Assembly (NCBI GenBank): GCA_905178155.1
Contig: CAJINV010000008.1
Coordinates: 3,167,303 to 3,231,302 of the forward strand
Origin: Amoebophrya sp. A120
Taxonomy: Eukaryota > Sar > Dinophyceae > Syndiniales > Amoebophryaceae
Direction of reading: 5' to 3'
DNA length: 64,000 bases
Every line of letters begins with the position of its first letter. The first letter of the stretch is position 1. The notes under the pieces were generated by a model. It made no database searches. It was not told where the DNA came from and saw nothing but the letters and a program-made list of their open reading frames with translations. The translations under genes were made by a program, and so were the position numbers. Positions 26,301 through 35,110 of the stretch are shown here, one piece after another.

Positions 26301-29300
26301 TGACGCCCCGCCGGGGTATTACACTAAAAAGTCCCCCCCCGATCCCGGAAGCGGGAAAAAATAATGTTTGTGTATACATAACAAGATTTTTAAATGCGAA
26401 ACTCTTTCGGTCTTTTCCTCTGAGCTACGAGTAGTCTTTCTACTGCAGGAGAACCTTCTATGCGTATAATTTCACAAGGATCGCTTGCATGACAAGTGCC
26501 GCGCTTGCTGGGCCTGGAGTCTTTTGCAGTACAAATTTTTGCTATTCACCATTGAAAATCTGCGACGCTGATACATGAAAGAGGGCGAGCGTTCCCATAA
26601 TTGGGAACTGGAACAAGCTTTGCCATACAAAAACAAACGCTTCCACGTTCTGGGGTCGTGGCGGCACTTATTTTCCATATTTATACGAGGAACCAGCTAT
26701 TTTCTCAGGGCGCAGCGAACGCCACCAGTAGTACTGGCGTTGCGGCGAGTGGTTCTTCCTCCGGAGCACCTGCAGCGCACCACCAGCGCCAACAGTACAT
26801 TGGCTCCGCGGAAGTGCAGGCGGCTCTGTCGAAAACACTCCCCATGCTGCTGCAGTTCCTGCACCTGTACCCGCACGCCCGGTCCCTGTGCTTCGATGTG
26901 ATCCACGAGGTCGCGCAACTCACGGCCAACGCGTCGTTGTTGAAGCCCTTTCTGCTGGAGCTGGTGCCGCTTCTTCTGGAATCACTGAACGCACTGGAGC
27001 ACCGCAAGGTCGCGGAGTACCAATGGGACTTCAACCGGGCAGGCGCCGGCGAGAAATACGAACAAGCCCGCATCGCGGCGTCCAAAGACTCACCCAGCTT
27101 CCGGCTGCTGCGGCGCCTGGTGCCCAGTTTCGACCGGCCCGCCCTGTTGGAGCTGTCCGGGACGCTGCGGAAGTTAATGCGGCAGGGGGTGGGCTCCAAC
27201 ACGAGGTGCGGGGTCTGCGATTTCTACTCCATGCTGGCCGCGGAGATGTACCGTGAGGAAAAATCCCCCCTCCCCATATTGAAAACGTATGCTCCTAAAA
27301 ATTTGTGATGCTGATTTGTGGCCACAAATCCTGTCTCTCTTGCAAGGAGGCAAATCCAAAGAATTCGCAGCCTTAGGGAGGCGATTTGTGATGCTGTTTC
27401 ACGTACATGGCAGGCCTCTGTCATGCTCAGCGCCTAAGTACAACAAAACACCCCTACGCAGGCTGCGGCTTTGCTTGTAGTGCCTCACTGCAAGACAGGG
27501 CTGATTTGTGTACACAAATCCAGCAACAGAGGTTTCCGCTTCAATATGGAAAGGGGGGATTTTTCACTTTGATAAGATGCCGCATGTGTTCTCGCAGCCG
27601 ATCGCGTTGCAGACTTTGCGGGCCATTGCGAGCTCGCTGGTGGACGAAAGCATCGCGGTCAAGTCCGCAGCAGCGTTATTGTGACGAAAAATCCCCCGCC
27701 CACCCCATGTCGAAAAGTAGAATAAGTTTTGTGATGCTAGATTTGCATACACAACTCGGACTGTATTGCTAGAAGAAGGCCAAGAGACGCAGCTGCGGCC
27801 TCGTTTGCGCACCATTTCTCTACTCGATGTGTCCCTCTACTTCCAGTTGCTTCCTGTCATGCTGAAGGCGCAAGGCTTTGGCTTTGTTTCCCACGCCGGC
27901 CAGCACTCCAGTCCACATGTCTCTTCCGTTCTAGCTGGCATGACGACGTGACTTGCGATTTTTGCAAATCGTGCTACACCAGTCCTCCTCTGAGTATGGG
28001 ATGAAGGAGGGACTTTTCGTTGCAATACGCGTCCGCGTTTGCGAGTATCGCCAAACGGGTCGACGACAAGACGAGCCTGGCAGAAATCATCGAGAAAAAG
28101 TATCAGAATGAAAAATGCCCCCACCCCCGAACTTGAAAGCATTTGTATTGCAAACCTTTCCAAATGAAACATTCGCCCTCTTGCACCTATCAGCATCACA
28201 GGTTTCCAATCGTGAATAGCGAAAATTTGTATTGCAAAAGACCCCAGCAAGAGCGGCGCTTGTCATGCAAGCGATGCGATACACGCCTAGACTCTGCATC
28301 AGAAAGATTCATACTCCTTTCATGCATGACAAAAAGGTTTCATTTGGAAACTTCGCATCACAAATTTTTGCAATTTGAGGGGTGGGGGGCACTTTTCACT
28401 GTAATAAAAAGCTGCTGCCCGGAGCAGCAGACTTTAATGATGATGTTGAAGACGTGAATGTGGACGACGCGGCGCGAGGAGTAGGACTACCAACGCTATC
28501 AAGTGCAAAAATGTCTGGGTCTGGAAGAATACAAACTTGTGATGCGCATTCCAGAACACAGGAAAATCTCTCATGCATAGGCAGCAAAAGTTGCCCACTT
28601 TCTGTCACCAAAATGCGACTTGTCATGCGGATTCGGCATTGCGGACGCTTCTCGAATCCTGTGATGCTAGAGCTTCCATGCCAGACCTTCTGCGTCATGC
28701 AAAAACAGCATGACTCTTCCAGACCGAGACACTTTTGCATTTTATAAACGCCCAAAAAAGGCCAAGCGGAGCCTGCTGTTGAAGTGGAGCCGGGGACGAA
28801 ACAGGTGTCGACAGTTCTCCGCCTAGACGAGGGCGGCCGAGCAGGAGAGAACCCGAAAGAGGTCCGCGGTGAAGTAGAAGTAGATGTCGCAATGTCACTG
28901 GACCAACGCGGGCCGGGCAGTGGTATGATGGGAACAAAAAATCCTCCCCATATTGAAAAGCCTTACTTACTTCTGAAAATTTGTGATGCTATGGCTAATT
29001 TCTGGCCACAGACCGTGCCTGTCTTGCAAAGGGGCAATTCCAGAGAGTCCGCCTCAGTACGCCGGCGGTTTAGAATTATGCAGTCGCGCCCATAGGGCAG
29101 GCCCCTGCTATAATGCAGCTATGGGCCTACGCGACTAAAACACCCCTTCGCAGCCTTAGCTTCTACCTGCGGTCGTGCCATACTGCACACAAATGATCCA
29201 GCAGCAGAAAGCCGCGCTTCAATATGGGACATCAGCGGGGGGATGATTTTTCATTTTGATAAGTGAGCACCGATCTTTGCTAAAGACCTCGGCATCCGAC

Positions 29301-32300
29301 CTCGGGTTTCTCACCACCTCGTATCCTGATGAAAAACGTCCCCACACCAGAGTCAAGATGGGAAACCTGCTAGACAGATCAGCCAGCCTTGGTTGTCTGG
29401 CATGACAAGTTTCTTGTCCTCGTCGTGTAGTCCTGTTTAGCTAGTTCAGAAGCATCACAGATCTAACATGGCATGCTGATTATAGCATCACAAATTCAAA
29501 AACACGAATAGAAAACGTTTCAAATAGGGCTCCGCATGAGAAACTTTTTTGGCGTGCAGAATTGCATGACAGCTCTGGGGTGGGGACGTTTTTACTCAGA
29601 ATACCTCGGCAAAGGCTTTGTCCGAGATCCACCTATCAACTGCAAATATGTCTGGGTCTGGAAAGTTGTGATGCTGTCTGGCCAATCATGTGGACGTCTG
29701 CATTGACAGCCAAGCATGACAAGTTTTGGAGTTGCTATAGTCTTGTCTATCTGCATGACAAGCTGCGTTTCTGCATGACAGAGAAGTGTGGCTTTTGGGT
29801 GGCGCGCATGACAGACTTGATAGCCATGCCAGACTAGCACGACAAATCTCGCAATCCCCCAGACCCAGACACTTTTACTTTTGATACCACCGCCGAGGGT
29901 GCGATTTGCGTTCGCTCCAATTGCGCGACCGCCTGTGCAGCCAGTGCTTTTTTCACCAGTTCCACGCGGTGGACCGGGTCAAGCAAGAATGGACCGCATT
30001 GTGGCTGGAACTGGGCTTTTCTGTCCGGCAAGCCCTTACTCTCGAGCCCGTCGTCACCGTTTTAGCCCGCGCGCTGCAATCGCAGGACCGCGCAACGCGG
30101 ATGCAGGCCTGTCGCGCCGCGGTACAACTCTCGCAAGACCTTCTCGCAGGTCGTACCACCACTGGTTCAGGAGACGAGGACGCGAATAAGGACCTGCAGC
30201 GGCTGGCAGCGGCGCTGGCGAAATACGAGAGACATGCAACCCCCCCCTCGGTCGTCATGGTCATCGTCGCCTTTAATATTATTGGTAAATTATTTTTTCG
30301 CATGCAAAGATGCAATTCCAGGGCAGTACTACCTAGCCTTCTAACTAGCTGCGTCGTCTTGCATAGCACTACAGGCCGTACCTGGATCTATTTTTGTCAT
30401 GCAAACGCTACAATTCTATCCTTGTCGCGATTGCCGCGCATCACGTCCTGCAAAGGGAAGGGGAGTTGTGCACTGTGATACGAAAAGTGTGGAAACCTAC
30501 AAGCTCGCGTACGTCGGGGCAAGTGTGGTATTGCGCGCCCTGGTCACGCTGCTGATGCACCTAAATGTAGGAACAAATATGACATTCACCGGCGCAAGAA
30601 GCGCAGATGAAGCGGCGGGCGACAAGGACCACGAAGTGGGAGGTGAGGACTCAACGTTTCTTGCAAAAACCGCTTCTTCCCCTGGTGCTCTTGGCACGCG
30701 GCAGGTGCAGGCCTGCGTGGAGATGGTGAGGTCGACGCGCGTGGAGGATACCGATCGCGCGGAAGCGCTGTGCATTCTGACCGACATGGTCGCGAAACTG
30801 GGGCGCGGCATCGCACGGGAGATTCCCGTGGCCGATCTGTACAGGTGGATCGAAACCAAGCTGGACCAGAAAGAGTATGGTGTTCTCAAACGTTACATTC
30901 TCAACTGTAACATGAATCTGTAATGCAAGAATGGCAAAAGCCAAAGGGGGAAGATTGCAAAACTTGCATTACAAATGCCACGCTGATTTAGGTGGTGTTT
31001 AGCCCTTCGCAAATTTGTCATGCGAAGCAGCTTGATCTTGTTGATGATGATGGTAGTTTTGCATCACAAACTCACGTAACAGTTGAGAATGTAACGTTTG
31101 AGAACTCCATAAAGAAGTCGAGCTCCGCCAGGAAGCAGAGAAGGACTTTGCCTTCGTGGCGAAAGTTCGTGGACGCGGCCCGGCCGAGAAGCTGCTTTCG
31201 CCGGTTTTCGATCTCTGGGCCGCGGTCCTGGACGGCCAAGACGTATCAAATGTAAAAATGTCTGGGTCTGGAAGAATCTAAACTTGTGACGCTGTCTCTT
31301 GATTCGAAAAGGATTTGTATTGCATGACCAGTAAGAGGAGTAGATTTTGTGCTCCGCGGAGAGGGCATTTGTCATGCGGAATGGGCATCAAGAATCCCTC
31401 CAAAGCCCTGTGATGCTAGGGCATGCATTACAGGCATAATGGGTCATGAGAAATATGCATGACAAATCGCGCACTCTTCCAGACCAAGACATTTTTACAT
31501 TTGATAAGACGGGGGAGGTGACGATTCTTATACGGTTGCACGACCACCAGGAGTTGCATTTTTATGCATTCTTGAAAATGTCGATCTCAATCTGGAAAGA
31601 TGCACACTTGTCTTCATGCGCATTTCTGATTTTTGCGAAGAAAATCTCTTCAATGCATAAACAGCACAATAAGGTACTACCCAAATATTGGCACTTCATT
31701 CTATCGAGCAAAGAGAAGATTACATGTTCTCTCGCTGCAAAAAATTGATGTTCTCAAAGCCTGTGAAGATGCCAGTAGGGCTCCTGCATACCACGTGACC
31801 TTCAGCGTCGTGCGAAATGAGCACCCGACCTCGACCAAGAAAAGCTGCACTATTCTTCCAGAGCCAGACACGACATTTGCATTTGATCAGTACCGGCACC
31901 ACGACCTGCCGGGGGGACCACGGGGCCGCCTGCCGCAAGGACGACGCAGCAACTGCTCGGCCGCTATCTCCAAGCGTGGCTTCGCGAATACGCACACGCC
32001 ACCGGGACTCTGCGCGTGGCGATGCTGCGCGCGCTGCGGCGTATCCTGCTCAAGCATTTCTCAACAGTCCGCGTCGGGGGCGGAGTAGATGTTCATACAA
32101 CTGGTGCCAACGTGGACCACAACGCCGCAGCTGCCACTGCCCGTTTTTTCGAAAGCGATTTTTACGGCGAAATGGTTCCAAGCAGTGGAGCAGGACAAGG
32201 CATCATGACCACGCCGTCGAGTGGAACAAGAACGACCGGCAGAGACCTGCTTCTCCAAGTTGCAAAGATCGCCCTCAACACCGTCAACGAAGATTGGTCG

Positions 32301-32789
32301 AGAATCCGACGCGCGGGCCTGATCCTGCTCGCCGCCTTCGTTCGAGTAGACGTAGACCAGTTGTTGCGGACCTGTGTGCAGTTGGAAGAGTTGGAAGCGT
32401 TCTTGCTCACGCTCGAGCACGCTGAGACAAACAACCTGGACGAGGCGCTTCACGAGGATCTTGAAGAAAGACAGGCACTGCAAACTTTGAACGCGTTCAG
32501 AAATATGCATTGCAAATATCGATCTGGGTCCGGAACGAAGAGTGCAGGTTTGATTTGGCATGCTTGTCTCACATGACAGTTGGATCTGTCATGCGTGAGC
32601 ACGCAAAAAGCCTCTTGCCTGTCATGCAAAAGTGCAGTTTTTGCCAAACAGAAAGCGAAACACAAAGATGCCCAGAAACTCTTCGGGCGTGGCTGCGTAT
32701 CGCGATAGGGTCAGCATTCACGGACTAGCAGCCCAATTTTCCAGATACAGACATATTTGCAATTAATAAGAAATGAACTTCGCGGATAA
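14339..32789 (+). CDS. ECM29: ECM29-like proteasome adaptor/scaffold (HEAT repeats), split by 31 introner-like elements
   Basis: ECM29 is a large HEAT-repeat protein that tethers to the 26S proteasome and acts in its quality control and localisation. The N-terminus (YERVLLRLVGTEDEAF) matches the ECM29 start. Later hallmarks are NPKPLIRKEALRWVLHL, the region VYRNLVRIGLSP…VIQVTDDLEPKIEAVAGPLS (26.0-26.3 kb), and LKPFLLELVPLLLESLNALE…LRKLMRQGVGSNTRCGVC (26.9-27.2 kb), in family order. Start ATG is 14339; stop TAA is 32787-32789. Exons: 14339-~15115, ~15449-15497, 15786-15846, 16500-16943, 17163-17261, 17648-18563, 18894-19151, 19488-19677, 19953-19985, 20284-20322, 20664-21385, 21691-21786, 22162-22281, 22611-22723, 22958-23004, 23323-23398, 23632-24653, 24921-25319, 25677-25730, 26024-26316, 26691-27248, 27580-27676, 28033-28100, 28412-28496, 28752-28923, 29267-29321, 29609-29633, 29892-30223, 30486-30875, 31117-31243, 31512-~31561, ~31888-32503, 32774-32789. 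Codon phase holds at every junction with an identifiable TSD. The product is about 2,800 residues, longer than usual because of low-complexity insertions. Confidence 0.85.
15116..15448 (+). other. ECM29 first intron (no TIR)
   Basis: The boundaries are unresolved. GAAGTAG occurs just inside both ends (about 15106 and 15447), and joining on that 7-bp direct repeat keeps phase (…VAE|VESQTAGLL…). There is no inverted repeat. A GC-rich hairpin GACGCC…GGGCGTC lies at 15246-15265. Confidence 0.4.
15498..15780. mobile_element. Introner 1 of ECM29, family C
   Basis: TSD CGAGT at 15493-15497 and 15781-15785. TIR TATCCTGAGTAAAAACGT, right end ACGTTTTTACTCAGGATA. Excision joins ARE|FFLIPG in frame. Confidence 0.9.
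15847..16499. mobile_element. Introner 2 of ECM29, family E, double length
   Basis: Left end TATGAAATGCAAAGATG… followed by GGGTCTGGAAA; right end …GACCCAGACATAT, GCACTCGATA. The flanks do not form a clean TSD (TCGTC versus TTTGC). At 653 bp it is about twice the usual size and may be composite or nested. The boundary is placed by reading phase (MSS|CDSSITALLDL). Confidence 0.55.
16944..17157. mobile_element. Introner 3 of ECM29, family H
   Basis: TSD CATCA / CACCA. Left end TATCGTGAGAAAAAAAGG, right end CAGTTTTTTCTTCCGATA, the same family as 40744-40953. Excision gives VVH|QCYLCYLL in frame. The element also carries a perfect donor GTAAGTAAG at 16975, and CACCAG spans its right edge, so a 16975-17163 GT-AG intron is an alternative. 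Confidence 0.75.
17262..17642. mobile_element. Introner 4 of ECM29, family E
   Basis: TSD GAGGG / GAGAG. The left end contains TGCAAATATGTCTGGGGCCGG; the right end is CCAGACCCAGACAGTATTTG then CACCTGATA. An internal tandem TTTCTAAATGACAAGCTC array lies at 17405-17480. Excision joins RIE|SLGEQSVSK in frame. Confidence 0.75.
18564..18888. mobile_element. Introner 5 of ECM29, family B
   Basis: TSD CCACG exact. TIR TATCAAAAGGAAAAATCCCC; the right end is its complement through ATTTTTCCTTACGATA. In frame: AEST|SIKTR. Confidence 0.9.
19152..19482. mobile_element. Introner 6 of ECM29, family F
   Basis: TSD CCATC / CCGTC. TIR TATGGGAGTGTCAGGATTGA. In frame: FYAI|QRCGDQDPSVA. Confidence 0.85.
19678..19947. 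mobile_element. Introner 7 of ECM29, family E
   Basis: TSD CCTCG / CCGCG. Left end TATGGCTTGCAAATAGG; right end GACCCAGACATATTTGCA then TTTGATA. In frame: EKGSL|AFLVEF. Confidence 0.8.
19986..20278. mobile_element. Introner 8 of ECM29, family E variant
   Basis: TSD CTGCG exact. TIR TATGCCTTGCAAATATCCCT. It leaves a 33-nt exon upstream and a 39-nt exon downstream. In frame: VVAHC|EAEP. Confidence 0.9.
20323..20658. mobile_element. Introner 9 of ECM29, diverged family
   Basis: TSD GGCGC / GGCGT. Imperfect TIR ATAGTTGTACTAGAAAATG versus TATAAGTACCAGAGAAAAAG. Excision opens one frame: KLQQA|xRAFLCYKPS, running on into MAADDGVLG. Confidence 0.7.
21386..21685. mobile_element. Introner 10 of ECM29, family E
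   Basis: TSD CGAGC exact. Left end TATGCATTGCAAATATCG; right end ATATTTGCATTCGATA. In frame: LKTPS|GLSATTS. Confidence 0.88.
21787..22156. mobile_element. Introner 11 of ECM29, family B diverged
   Basis: TSD TCCTC exact. Left end TATCATGAGGGAAATAATGC; right end GGGGGGATTTTCATCTGAAC then A. In frame: LLAVL|VVPVSG. Confidence 0.8.
22282..22605. mobile_element. Introner 12 of ECM29, family F relative
   Basis: TSD AGGCG exact. TIR TATGAAAGCCTCAGGTTGGA, continuing through about 40 bp. In frame: KLEA|ATVLVRKL. Confidence 0.9.
22724..22952. mobile_element. Introner 13 of ECM29, family D
   Basis: TSD TCGAC exact. Left end TATGAAAGTGCACAAGAATT; right end GGGGGAGTTGTGCATTGTCA then TA. In frame: AAGST|RTTKSV. 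Confidence 0.9.
23005..23317. mobile_element. Introner 14 of ECM29, family B
   Basis: TSD CGGTC exact. Left end TATCGAGAGGAAAAATCCCC. In frame: LAIG|PAGSFRDAF. Confidence 0.9.
23399..23626. mobile_element. Introner 15 of ECM29, family D
   Basis: TSD CGGGT exact. Left end TATGACAGTGCACAACTCCC; right end GGGGGAGTTGAGAACTGTTA then TA. In frame: DVER|VLEISQ. Confidence 0.9.
24654..24915. mobile_element. Introner 16 of ECM29, family A
   Basis: TSD CACTT exact. TIR TATCAAATGTAAAAATGTCT, continuing GGGTCTGGAAG. In frame: MNPNST|SAMSNG. Confidence 0.93.
25320..25671. mobile_element. Introner 17 of ECM29, family C with duplicated left arm
   Basis: TSD TTCGA exact. Left end TATCATACGTAAAAACGACC. The ACGACCCC…GTAGTCAAGCTGGGAAC block is repeated in diverged form about 50 bp later. 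Right end TCTTTACTCAGGATA. In frame: VIVS|ISLNYFG. Confidence 0.9.
25731..26018. mobile_element. Introner 18 of ECM29, family E
   Basis: TSD GCCCA / GCTCA. Left end TATGCACTGCAAATATGTCT; right end GACAGATTTGCACTGGATA. In frame: GPWP|KVYRNLV. Confidence 0.85.
26317..26685. mobile_element. Introner 19 of ECM29, family I
   Basis: TSD CGGGG / CGAGG. Left end TATTACACTAAAAAGTCCCC; right end GGCACTTATTTTCCATATTT then ATA. It is the only insertion I found whose duplication allows a GT…AG register. In frame: APPG|NQLFSQG. Confidence 0.75.
27249..27574. mobile_element. Introner 20 of ECM29, family B
   Basis: TSD AGATG exact. Left end TACCGTGAGGAAAAATCCCC; right end GGGGGGATTTTTCACTTTGA then TA. In frame: LAAEM|PHVFSQ. 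Confidence 0.88.
27677..28027. mobile_element. Introner 21 of ECM29, family B diverged
   Basis: TSD AGCGT / CGCGT. Left end TATTGTGACGAAAAATCCCC; right end GGGACTTTTCGTTGCAATA. In frame: KSAAA|SAFASIA. Confidence 0.85.
28101..28406. mobile_element. Introner 22 of ECM29, family B2
   Basis: TSD AAAAG exact. Left end TATCAGAATGAAAAATGCCC; right end GGGCACTTTTCACTGTAATA. In frame: IIEKK|LLPGAAD. Confidence 0.9.
28497..28746. mobile_element. Introner 23 of ECM29, family A
   Basis: TSD AACGC exact. Left end TATCAAGTGCAAAAATGTCT; right end CCGAGACACTTTTGCATTTT then ATA. In frame: GLPT|PKKGQ. Confidence 0.93.
28924..29261. mobile_element. Introner 24 of ECM29, family B
   Basis: TSD AGTGG / AGTGA. 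Left end TATGATGGGAACAAAAAATC; right end GGATGATTTTTCATTTTGAT then A. In frame: RGPGS|xHRSLLK. Confidence 0.85.
29322..29603. mobile_element. Introner 25 of ECM29, family C
   Basis: TSD CCTCG exact. Left end TATCCTGATGAAAAACGTCC; right end GGGACGTTTTTACTCAGAAT then A. In frame: FLTTS|AKALSEI. Confidence 0.92.
29634..29886. mobile_element. Introner 26 of ECM29, family A/E hybrid ends
   Basis: TSD CCACC exact. The left end TATCAACTGCAAATATGTCT resembles family E; the right end CAGACACTTTTACTTTTGAT then A resembles family A. In frame: LSEIH|RRGCDL. Only 25 nt of exon separates it from introner 25. Confidence 0.9.
30224..30480. mobile_element. Introner 27 of ECM29, family D diverged
   Basis: TSD CGAAA exact. 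Left end TACGAGAGACATGCAACCCC; right end GGGGAGTTGTGCACTGTGAT then A. In frame: AALAK|SVETYKL. Confidence 0.85.
30876..31111. mobile_element. Introner 28 of ECM29, family G
   Basis: TSD AAGAG / AAGAA. TIR of about 36 bp: TATGGTGTTCTCAAACGTTA… and its complement. In frame: LDQKE|VELRQEAEK. Confidence 0.9.
31244..31506. mobile_element. Introner 29 of ECM29, family A
   Basis: TSD AGACG exact. TIR TATCAAATGTAAAAATGTCT; right end ACATTTTTACATTTGATA. In frame: LDGQD|GGGDDS. Confidence 0.93.
31562..31887. mobile_element. Introner 30 of ECM29, family E diverged (ends approximate)
   Basis: Left TATGCATTCTTGAAAATGTC followed by CTGGAAAGATGC; right CCAGAGCCAGACACGACATT then TGCATTTGATCA. No clear TSD is found. 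Joining near here leaves PPGVA|…VPAPRPAGG in frame. Confidence 0.5.
32504..32768. mobile_element. Introner 31 of ECM29, family E
   Basis: TSD AGAAA exact. Left end TATGCATTGCAAATATCGAT; right end ACAGACATATTTGCAATTAA then TA. Excision ends the protein as NAFRNELRG-stop. Confidence 0.88.
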
Positions 32790-32879
32790 GATCAACATCC
32801 AACTAAATGAAACGAAGGCCAGCTCCAAAAGAAGAAGAACGCCCTTAGCACTTCACTTTCCCAAAAAATAAATGCACGA

Positions 32880-35110
32880 CAAAACAGAGATCTGACGGCT
32901 CCACTCCTTTTTTTTTCAGACTGAGTAATATTACCAGCCGGACAACTATAACCACAGAGTCAACGCCTTGGCATCAATTGTGATGAATGTCGCGAAGAGT
33001 CATGATTGACATCGTTGCTGCTGCAACGAACAGCGGAGGAATTTGAGTCAGAAAAATCTAAGACGAATATTGATATCGATCCCAAAGAACAATGATCACC
33101 GGATCCGCTTTTTTCTTCCGAAGCCGATCGATCATTGAAGGATTGCGGATATTGATTGTTGGTGGATTCTTTGTCTTTCGATTTTGTCGATGAAAATTCC
33201 AGAACTTGTGGCTCTCTCTGTCCGTCACAACCGAAAAAAAAAATCGCTAAAGTTATCGGATCGATTCTTCCGGATCAAGCGGATATGTACCAGATTCCTC
33301 GATAAGATTCTGGTCGATGAAATTCATTTCATTTCCATAATTCAATCTTGATTGAGATTCTGTCCAAGGAAGAGAAAATGGAAAAAAGAATGACAGAGAA
33401 TCTGAGTCGGAAAAAAGAATGACAGAGAATCTGAGTCAAAATTCTTCATCCATTTCGAATGATAATTCTAGTCGTTGGATTCGTGAATCATGGATCAGTT
33501 TTCTGAAAAAAATTGTTATAGATTTATTTCATCCCATATCTGATATTGATTCAGATCAGGAAAAGAATAAATAGATTCAAGGATAATTGGAGTCCAGGTT
33601 CTGGATTGATGCCGACACACAAATATTAATTTTTAAAAATTTTATTTCTCATGATGGGAGTCTGGATATTTCCCTCAAGAAATTCCGATAAAATCGGAAA
33701 AAGAATATCTGAAAATCTCTGAAAAATATTCTTGAGAAATTTTGCAAGAATTTTCGTCCGATCGTCTCGTCACAATCGAGTCAGGTCGGGTTTCGAAGTT
33801 TTTTGGAAATTTTTCGGTCATGTTTCGAAATTTTCGAAATTTTATTTTTCTAAGTTTTTCATGGGTCTGTAAATTTTCCAAATATGAAATCATGGAAAAT
33901 CGGAAACACAAATATGATTGAAATCCGATCGGATATATTCTACAGAATTTATATCGTTATTATTTTTCTATAATTTCTCAAGCAATTTCATTTCCAAAAA
34001 AATCTCCTAAAATGAAACAAAAGAAACAATGAGATCGAAAATGATATGAGAATGATATTGGATAATCTCGGATGGGATTAAAGAGATTGACAATCTAAAT
34101 CATTCATCATCTCATGATTCATCGATCTGAATCAATCCTCGATATTCTCATGATGAGATGGTATGGAGATCAATCCTCTTTTTTTTTCGTTAAAAATTCT
34201 ATTTCTCTTCCATCGATTCATTCTTCCGATATTCATGTCTATTCGAGAGAGAGATAGGGAGGATAATTCTTGCGATATTATCAACAGATAGAATTCATTT
34301 CATTTCGTCCATTCTGACATATATCCACTCCAATTTTTATTTTCATATCGACGAAAAATTTCTTTCTTTCTGGTCATGTCTGGGCATGACTCAAATTGTC
34401 TCATAGGCCCAATCCGAGATTATCCATCTTTGTTTCCATCTTCATTTCTCTTTCTCTCAAAAGATAAAACTTTTCGTCGATTTTATCTTTCTCTCAAAAG
34501 ATAAAATCGACGAAAAATTTCTATCATCAATCATTCTTGATTCTCTCTGTCTCATACAAATTTATGACACAATCTATATTTCGACAACGAGAAAGAATGA
34601 ATCATTGCCGAAATTTTTGGAAACGAAAAATCAACATGAGAACAACATTATTCTTATTATGGATTGAGATTTTTTTTGATTCATCAATATATTCCAATGT
34701 TGATAATGGAGAACCCAAAAATTTTTTTCGAATAACCTTACTCCCAACCCATCCTGAAGATTTGATATTTCGAAAAACATATATTCTTGCCTATCTCTCC
34801 AAAAGAATGATGTGAAGATTAAGAGAATCAAATCAAACATACGGAACATTTTCACCTCTCATCTGAAGATCTGTGAATTATTTGTGCCCACTCTCCTGCA
34901 CCGACAATACCCACACCAACGAACTAGAATGGTTGGACAGACCGATCGATAATAATGACCATGACCGGATGTCGGGCTCTACCCCACATGGATGCATGGA
35001 ATGAATGAGGTCATGGATGCGTGAACCCATCAAAAATCTCCAATACATTCAGTGATTGGATATCCGAAGCCACAGAAAGATCACTATGAATGGAATCTCG
35101 ATCAATCTCG
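32880..35110. other. AT-rich island of foreign composition
   Basis: Dense in GAT/ATC/TTTC words, with far lower GC than any neighbouring gene or intergenic stretch. It holds only short open frames, for example 33420-33578, and 34537-34815 (92 codons, with a possible shorter start MRTTLFLLWIEIFF). There is a direct repeat of AGAATGACAGAGAATCTGAG at about 33387 and 33417. Its origin is unknown: organelle-derived, viral, or an assembly join are all possible. Confidence 0.55.
34471..34516. repeat. Perfect 20-bp hairpin
   Basis: TTTTCGTCGATTTTATCTTT (34471-34490) and its exact complement (34497-34516) flank a CTCTCA loop. It overlaps a direct repeat of TTTCTCTCAAAAGATAAAA. Confidence 0.9.

Noticed and set aside
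34537-34815. 92-codon reading in the AT-rich island
   Set aside because: Open frames of this size are not remarkable and no homology is evident by eye; kept only as part of the island description.
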